NCBI GenBank assembly: GCA_964477275.1
Contig: CAYZDV010000112.1
Location: forward strand, 1-6,420
Direction: 5' to 3'
Origin: CAYZDV01 sp964477275
GTDB taxonomy: Bacteria; Acidobacteriota; Aminicenantia; Aminicenantales; Aminicenantaceae
Length of the DNA: 6,420 nucleotides
Below, piece by piece: positions 6,076 to 6,420 of this stretch (position 1 is its first letter; every line of letters begins with the position of its first letter). The position numbers and the translations under genes are program-made. Under the pieces are notes generated by a model. The model was not told where the DNA came from and did no database searches. It saw nothing but the letters and a program-made list of their open reading frames with translations.

Positions 6076-6420
6076 AAAAAATCGTTATTCTTTATTCGTC
6101 TATTGTATTGGCCGTGAGCTCCATCTGCGTTCTGCCCATAAGAGCTCAGGAAGGAAGACCGTTTCAACCTCTGGCCATCCAGCCCGCAGTGGGCTTCGAA
6201 TATTTTTCGAGGACGATACGCTGGGACGAAACCAGCCGCTCCGAGCTCAAATCGCACTTCTTCACTCTGGAGACGGAAGTGGCCTTCAGAAAAGGAATTT
6301 TTTTCAGCGGAGCCATCGGATTCTCCTTCTCCAGCTATGATGGGCTGGTCTTCAGGGAACTGCCCGTGTCGGCCGATTTGGCCGTGGGAAGCATTAACGG
6401 CTACATCCTGGGAGGTGCTG
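6072..6420 (+). CDS. Secreted protein of unknown function, probable outer-membrane beta-barrel, 3'-truncated
   Basis: An ATG at 6072-6074 opens a frame that stays open for 116 codons to the window edge. It is preceded by GGAG (6062-6065) with 6-base spacing and overlaps the BamD-like stop (ATGA), so it is a real, coupled gene. It begins Met-Lys-Lys, has a hydrophobic core (about 4-22) and a likely signal peptidase I site after Ile-Arg-Ala (residue 25), giving a mature start at Gln26. The mature part alternates polar and hydrophobic/aromatic residues in short stretches: AVGFEYFSRTIRW (39-51), FFTLETEVAF (63-72), GIFFSGAIGFSFSS (75-88) and ELPVSADLAVG (96-106). These read as successive beta strands separated by short turns, as in outer-membrane barrels. 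I do not recognise a specific family from this fragment, and a soluble periplasmic beta protein cannot be excluded. It has no cysteine at a lipidation site. Confidence 0.75.
   Translation, partial: MKKIVILYSSIVLAVSSICVLPIRAQEGRPFQPLAIQPAVGFEYFSRTIRWDETSRSELKSHFFTLETEVAFRKGIFFSGAIGFSFSSYDGLVFRELPVSADLAVGSINGYILGGA

Noticed and set aside
1..6420. Mobile element, CRISPR array, tRNA/rRNA, riboswitch or defence system
   Set aside because: I found no direct repeat array, transposase-like or defence-like protein, clover-leaf pattern or long structured leader on either strand; the window is nearly all ordinary protein-coding sequence.

Overview
The window reads as a compact, moderately GC-rich chromosomal stretch from an anaerobic Gram-negative bacterium. 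The outer-membrane assembly lipoprotein, the signal-peptide-bearing barrel candidate, the PASTA–rpe pairing and the membrane-bound HdrD-type iron-sulfur oxidoreductase together suggest Desulfobacterota or a similar deep anaerobic lineage such as Aminicenantota. This placement is inference, because there is no rRNA or other taxonomic marker. I see no mobile element, CRISPR array, tRNA or rRNA, and almost all the sequence is coding.

Layout. (1) Positions 1-1581 (+) hold the 3' part of a gene for a membrane-anchored Fe-S oxidoreductase. It has a NarI-like haem-b membrane tail, two 4Fe-4S motifs and two CCG domains, an architecture like that of electron-transfer-flavoprotein:(methyl)menaquinone oxidoreductases. 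It enters from outside the window, so its start and any partners (etfBA and acyl-CoA dehydrogenase would be expected) are not visible. (2) Positions 1680-2711 (-) encode a low-specificity L-threonine aldolase, convergent with gene 1 across 98 bases without a clear terminator. It has its own well-formed promoter (TTGCTC-17-TATAAT), which settles the start codon. (3) A divergent promoter region of about 170 bases follows. (4) From 2879 to the right edge (+) lies a tight five-gene run: a membrane-anchored three-PASTA protein, ribulose-phosphate 3-epimerase (rpe), an extended-SDR UDP-sugar 4-epimerase-like protein, a BamD-like TPR lipoprotein, and the first 116 codons of a secreted probable outer-membrane barrel protein. 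Three of the four junctions overlap (TAATG, ATGA, ATGA) and the fourth is a 13-base gap, so this is almost certainly one operon.

Together, the right-hand operon looks like a cell-envelope unit (PASTA, nucleotide-sugar epimerase, barrel-assembly lipoprotein, barrel protein) with one central-carbon enzyme, rpe, embedded in it. The left-hand genes are metabolic: membrane electron transfer linked to quinone, and glycine/threonine interconversion. Nothing here is a clearly new system. The most interesting leads are the BamD-like lipoprotein translationally coupled to an uncharacterised barrel candidate, and the kinase-less PASTA protein heading the operon.
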